Positions 31,688 to 33,899 of a stretch of DNA of 33,899 nt are shown in pieces; positions within the stretch are counted from its first letter, which is position 1, and each line of letters begins with the position of its first letter. The position numbers and the translations under genes were made by a program. Source of the DNA: an uncultured Garciella sp. (GTDB taxonomy: Bacteria > Bacillota > Clostridia > Eubacteriales > Garciellaceae); contig USMD01000004.1 in NCBI GenBank assembly GCA_900555725.1, positions 1 to 33,899 on the forward strand, given 5' to 3'. The notes under the pieces are model-generated. The model searched no databases, had not been told where the DNA came from, and was given only the letters and a program-made list of their open reading frames with translations.

Positions 31688-33757
31688 ATGATTCACTTTA
31701 GCCATACAAGACATGGAGATGAGTTGTTAAATTTATTAATAAGTGCTGACAGATATTTGTCTCTTCAGGAAGTACAAAACCGATTGAAATTATCTAGAAG
31801 AAGTGTATTCTATGTCCTTAAAAAAGTAAATGATGAACTTGAACAGGCTAATCTGGATCCTATTCAACGAATAAGTAATGCAGGATATTATTTAACTCCA
31901 GAAAATATTAAAAACCTAAATGAAAACCAATATTCATCCAGCTTAAAATTAAAACCCAAGCTTAATCGTATTGAAAGAGAACAATTTATTATTTGGAAAT
32001 TAATAAATAGTGAAAAAGTCTCACTACTGACAATTACTTCAATCTTAAAAATTTCCAAAAATACTGCTATCAGCGATTTAAAAAATATAAGCTGTGAATT
32101 GAAAAAATACGGATTAAAATTAGTTAATTCAAAACATGGAAGAAAGCTCCAGGGACAAGAAATAGCTCAGCGTAATTATATATATGAGCAATTGAGCAAG
32201 CACAATTCTGTTATTTACAGCCAACTGCCAAATGACCCAAGCAGGCTGTCACAAATCAATGCAGATCTTCACCAATTTGAAAAAATAACCGGAAACTATT
32301 TAACAGATGACGCTTTAATGAGTATAAGTGCTTTTATGCTTTGGTATCTGGATCGTATTACAAATGCACATAAGTTGTTAGTTGACATTCCTGTAAATGA
32401 CAATTTGGAAGATTCGGCAGGATTAAATTGGGCTAAAAAATTTCTAAATAAAAATGGCATTGCAAATGAAAATGAAGCACATTATTTGGTAAAGTTGATT
32501 AACTCCAGCCAATTTTCTAAAATAAATCAGGAAGATCTCACAATCAAAAAATTGATTCCTATTACCAGGGCAATAGTTGATAGATTTAACCAAGTGGCTG
32601 GTGTTGCCATTCCACCTGAAAATTTGGAAATTTCCCTAACTACACACTTGCTTTCAACTTACCATCGTGTAAAGTACAATATTTTTTATAAACATCCTAA
32701 TTTAAATCAGATAGAAGTAAATTACCATCAGTTGTTTAGTCTGACAAAGTATTCCGTTCACTATTTTGAAGAATTTATTTCAAGACATCTAAATGATGAT
32801 GAAATAGCACTTATAGCCCTCTATTTTGGAAGTGAGCTGAGAAAACTTGAAGAAAAGAATTGGGCAAATGAAGAACCCGATGTCATTATAGTTTGTTCAA
32901 GTGGAATAGGTACATCTATAGCTCTAGAGCAACAATTACGTAGTCACTATCCATCAATTAAATTTTCTTCACCTATGAGCGTTCTTCAATACGAGAGCAG
33001 TTCTCTATCTGGAGTCAAACTAATTATAAGTACAATAGATCTGCCAAAAAGAAAGCCGATACCAATAATTCAGGTCCCTGCAATTCCGGATACCCTTGAA
33101 TGGAACAACATTACCCAGGCTCTTGCCGCGGCTGGTCTGAATTACGGAAACGGATCACAAATAAATACCGAAAATTTACTAGATATTATTAGCAATTATG
33201 CTAGAATTGAAGATGTAAATGGTCTTAAAAAATCATTGAAAAGTTATTTCAACCATGTAAAAAGTGGTGAAAATTTGAATATAGCAAACAATATCAGTCT
33301 TCAAAATCTACTTTTTGAATCCAATATTATGATATGCGAACAAAAATTGAATTGGGATAAAGCCATTCAATTTACATATGCTCCTCTTATAAAGGCAAAT
33401 ACTGTAAAGCGCAGATACATTGACGAAATTATTAGTTTAACCAAAATTCACGGTCCATATATGATACTTGGAAGAGGGATTATGCTCGCCCATGCAAAAC
33501 CAAGCGATGGTGTCAATTCTCTCGGCATATGCTTGTCACTATTCAAGAAAGTCGTAAATATACCAAATCTAAATAATAAAAAACCAGTTAAGGTAAATCT
33601 AATTATAGGTTTGGCTCCAGTTGATTCAGTAAGTCATCTCACAGCATTATCGCAATTGATAAATAAAATCCAAAATGACAATTGGCTTACTTCCATTTAT
33701 AAATGCAATAATAAAAAACAATTAATAAAATTACTTTTAAGTGAAATTTCGGATTAA
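31688..33757 (+). CDS. PRD-containing PTS-regulated transcription activator (BglG/LicR-like)
   Basis: A multidomain regulator of about 689 residues. Two N-terminal winged HTH segments (about 10-60 and 85-145: LSLQEVQNRLKLSRRSVFYVL, read in two parts, and LLTITSILKISKNTAISDL) point to DNA binding rather than RNA antitermination. Two PTS regulation domains follow (about 165-285 and 290-395), then an EIIB-like domain with Cys403 in IIVCSSGIGTS, and an EIIA-like domain with His602 in GIMLAHAKPSDGV. PTS phosphotransfer to these sites would report substrate flux and set activity. In the second PRD the usual His of the D-E-x-x-x-I-x-x-H motif is Tyr379 (DEIALIALYFG). The ATG at 31688 follows AGAGAGG at 31673-31679. 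It should activate the PTS operon just upstream. Confidence 0.88.
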   Translation: MIHFSHTRHGDELLNLLISADRYLSLQEVQNRLKLSRRSVFYVLKKVNDELEQANLDPIQRISNAGYYLTPENIKNLNENQYSSSLKLKPKLNRIEREQFIIWKLINSEKVSLLTITSILKISKNTAISDLKNISCELKKYGLKLVNSKHGRKLQGQEIAQRNYIYEQLSKHNSVIYSQLPNDPSRLSQINADLHQFEKITGNYLTDDALMSISAFMLWYLDRITNAHKLLVDIPVNDNLEDSAGLNWAKKFLNKNGIANENEAHYLVKLINSSQFSKINQEDLTIKKLIPITRAIVDRFNQVAGVAIPPENLEISLTTHLLSTYHRVKYNIFYKHPNLNQIEVNYHQLFSLTKYSVHYFEEFISRHLNDDEIALIALYFGSELRKLEEKNWANEEPDVIIVCSSGIGTSIALEQQLRSHYPSIKFSSPMSVLQYESSSLSGVKLIISTIDLPKRKPIPIIQVPAIPDTLEWNNITQALAAAGLNYGNGSQINTENLLDIISNYARIEDVNGLKKSLKSYFNHVKSGENLNIANNISLQNLLFESNIMICEQKLNWDKAIQFTYAPLIKANTVKRRYIDEIISLTKIHGPYMILGRGIMLAHAKPSDGVNSLGICLSLFKKVVNIPNLNNKKPVKVNLIIGLAPVDSVSHLTALSQLINKIQNDNWLTSIYKCNNKKQLIKLLLSEISD

Positions 33758-33770
33758 TAAAAATTATAAA

Positions 33771-33817
33771 AAATGGGTATAGATTTGTATAAAAACAAAA
33801 TCTATATCCATTTCCTT
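33771..33817 (+). terminator. Terminator after the PRD regulator
   Basis: AAATGGGTATAGATTT (33771-33786) pairs with AAATCTATATCCATTT (33798-33813), with one wobble and an 11-base loop. The T-run after it is broken by C residues. The last 80 bases of the window show nothing I can support. Confidence 0.7.
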
Positions 33818-33899
33818 TCCTTTTAAAATTACCAAAGATGAATTTATCCACTCAGATCAAAGTGTACTTTTTATCTTCTATTTTTTTGCTACTGTCTCT

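Noticed and set aside
1..33899. CRISPR array or prophage
   Set aside because: No regularly spaced repeats, integrase, transposase or phage structural genes were found on either strand.

Overview
The window reads as part of the chromosome of a low-GC, endospore-forming, anaerobic Firmicute of class Clostridia. Evidence for this: AT-rich codon use, strong AGGAGG ribosome sites, an alpha/beta-type small acid-soluble spore protein, a 1430-residue acyl-CoA dehydratase activase typical of amino-acid-fermenting clostridia, and a 6S RNA of clostridial type. I cannot name the genus from the sequence alone.

Layout. (1) Bases 26-86 hold a truncated 5S rRNA remnant. (2) 114-7850 is a complete histidine operon, hisZ-G-D-C-B-H-A-F-IE, with a consensus sigma-A promoter and a terminator. 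It has two anomalies: a perfect 30-bp tandem duplication inside hisZ, and an A7 run that puts the first seven codons of hisC out of frame. No histidinol-phosphate phosphatase is encoded here. (3) 7871-9453 has two leftward genes, a zinc-dependent phospholipase C-like protein and a cytosolic Cu/Zn superoxide dismutase. (4) 9670-21915 is a housekeeping block: typA, gltX, a NiaX-like ECF S component with a palindrome inside its promoter, the giant activase, the spore protein, a YyaL-type thioredoxin-fold protein and a CoA-pyrophosphatase-like Nudix enzyme. Decayed fold-back repeats are scattered between these genes. (5) 22050-24709 holds a broken MoeB/ThiF C-terminus, tRNA-Gly(CCC), tRNA-Val(GAC), exonuclease III, 6S RNA and an M23 peptidase.

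(6) 25036-28792 is the most interesting part. A sigma-54 (-24/-12) promoter, preceded by two abutting palindromes, drives a BCCT-family (betaine/carnitine/choline) transporter and a histidine-ammonia-lyase homologue. The lyase has lost the Ala-Ser-Gly triad that makes the MIO cofactor and several other HAL active-site residues. That pattern resembles ergothionase, the MIO-less lyase that eliminates trimethylamine from ergothioneine. I infer an import-and-cleavage module for ergothioneine or a related histidine betaine. Just upstream lies the decayed Fis-type tail of what was probably a sigma-54 activator.

(7) 28855-29131 is a broken Erm-like rRNA methyltransferase. (8) 29465-33813 is an ascorbate-family PTS (EIIA, EIIB, EIIC) followed by a PRD-type multidomain regulator; no catabolic enzymes accompany it in the window.

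Genes in regions 2, 4 and 5 look ancestral and intact. The stretch from about 24.7 kb to the end looks accessory: gene remnants alternate with two small uptake modules.
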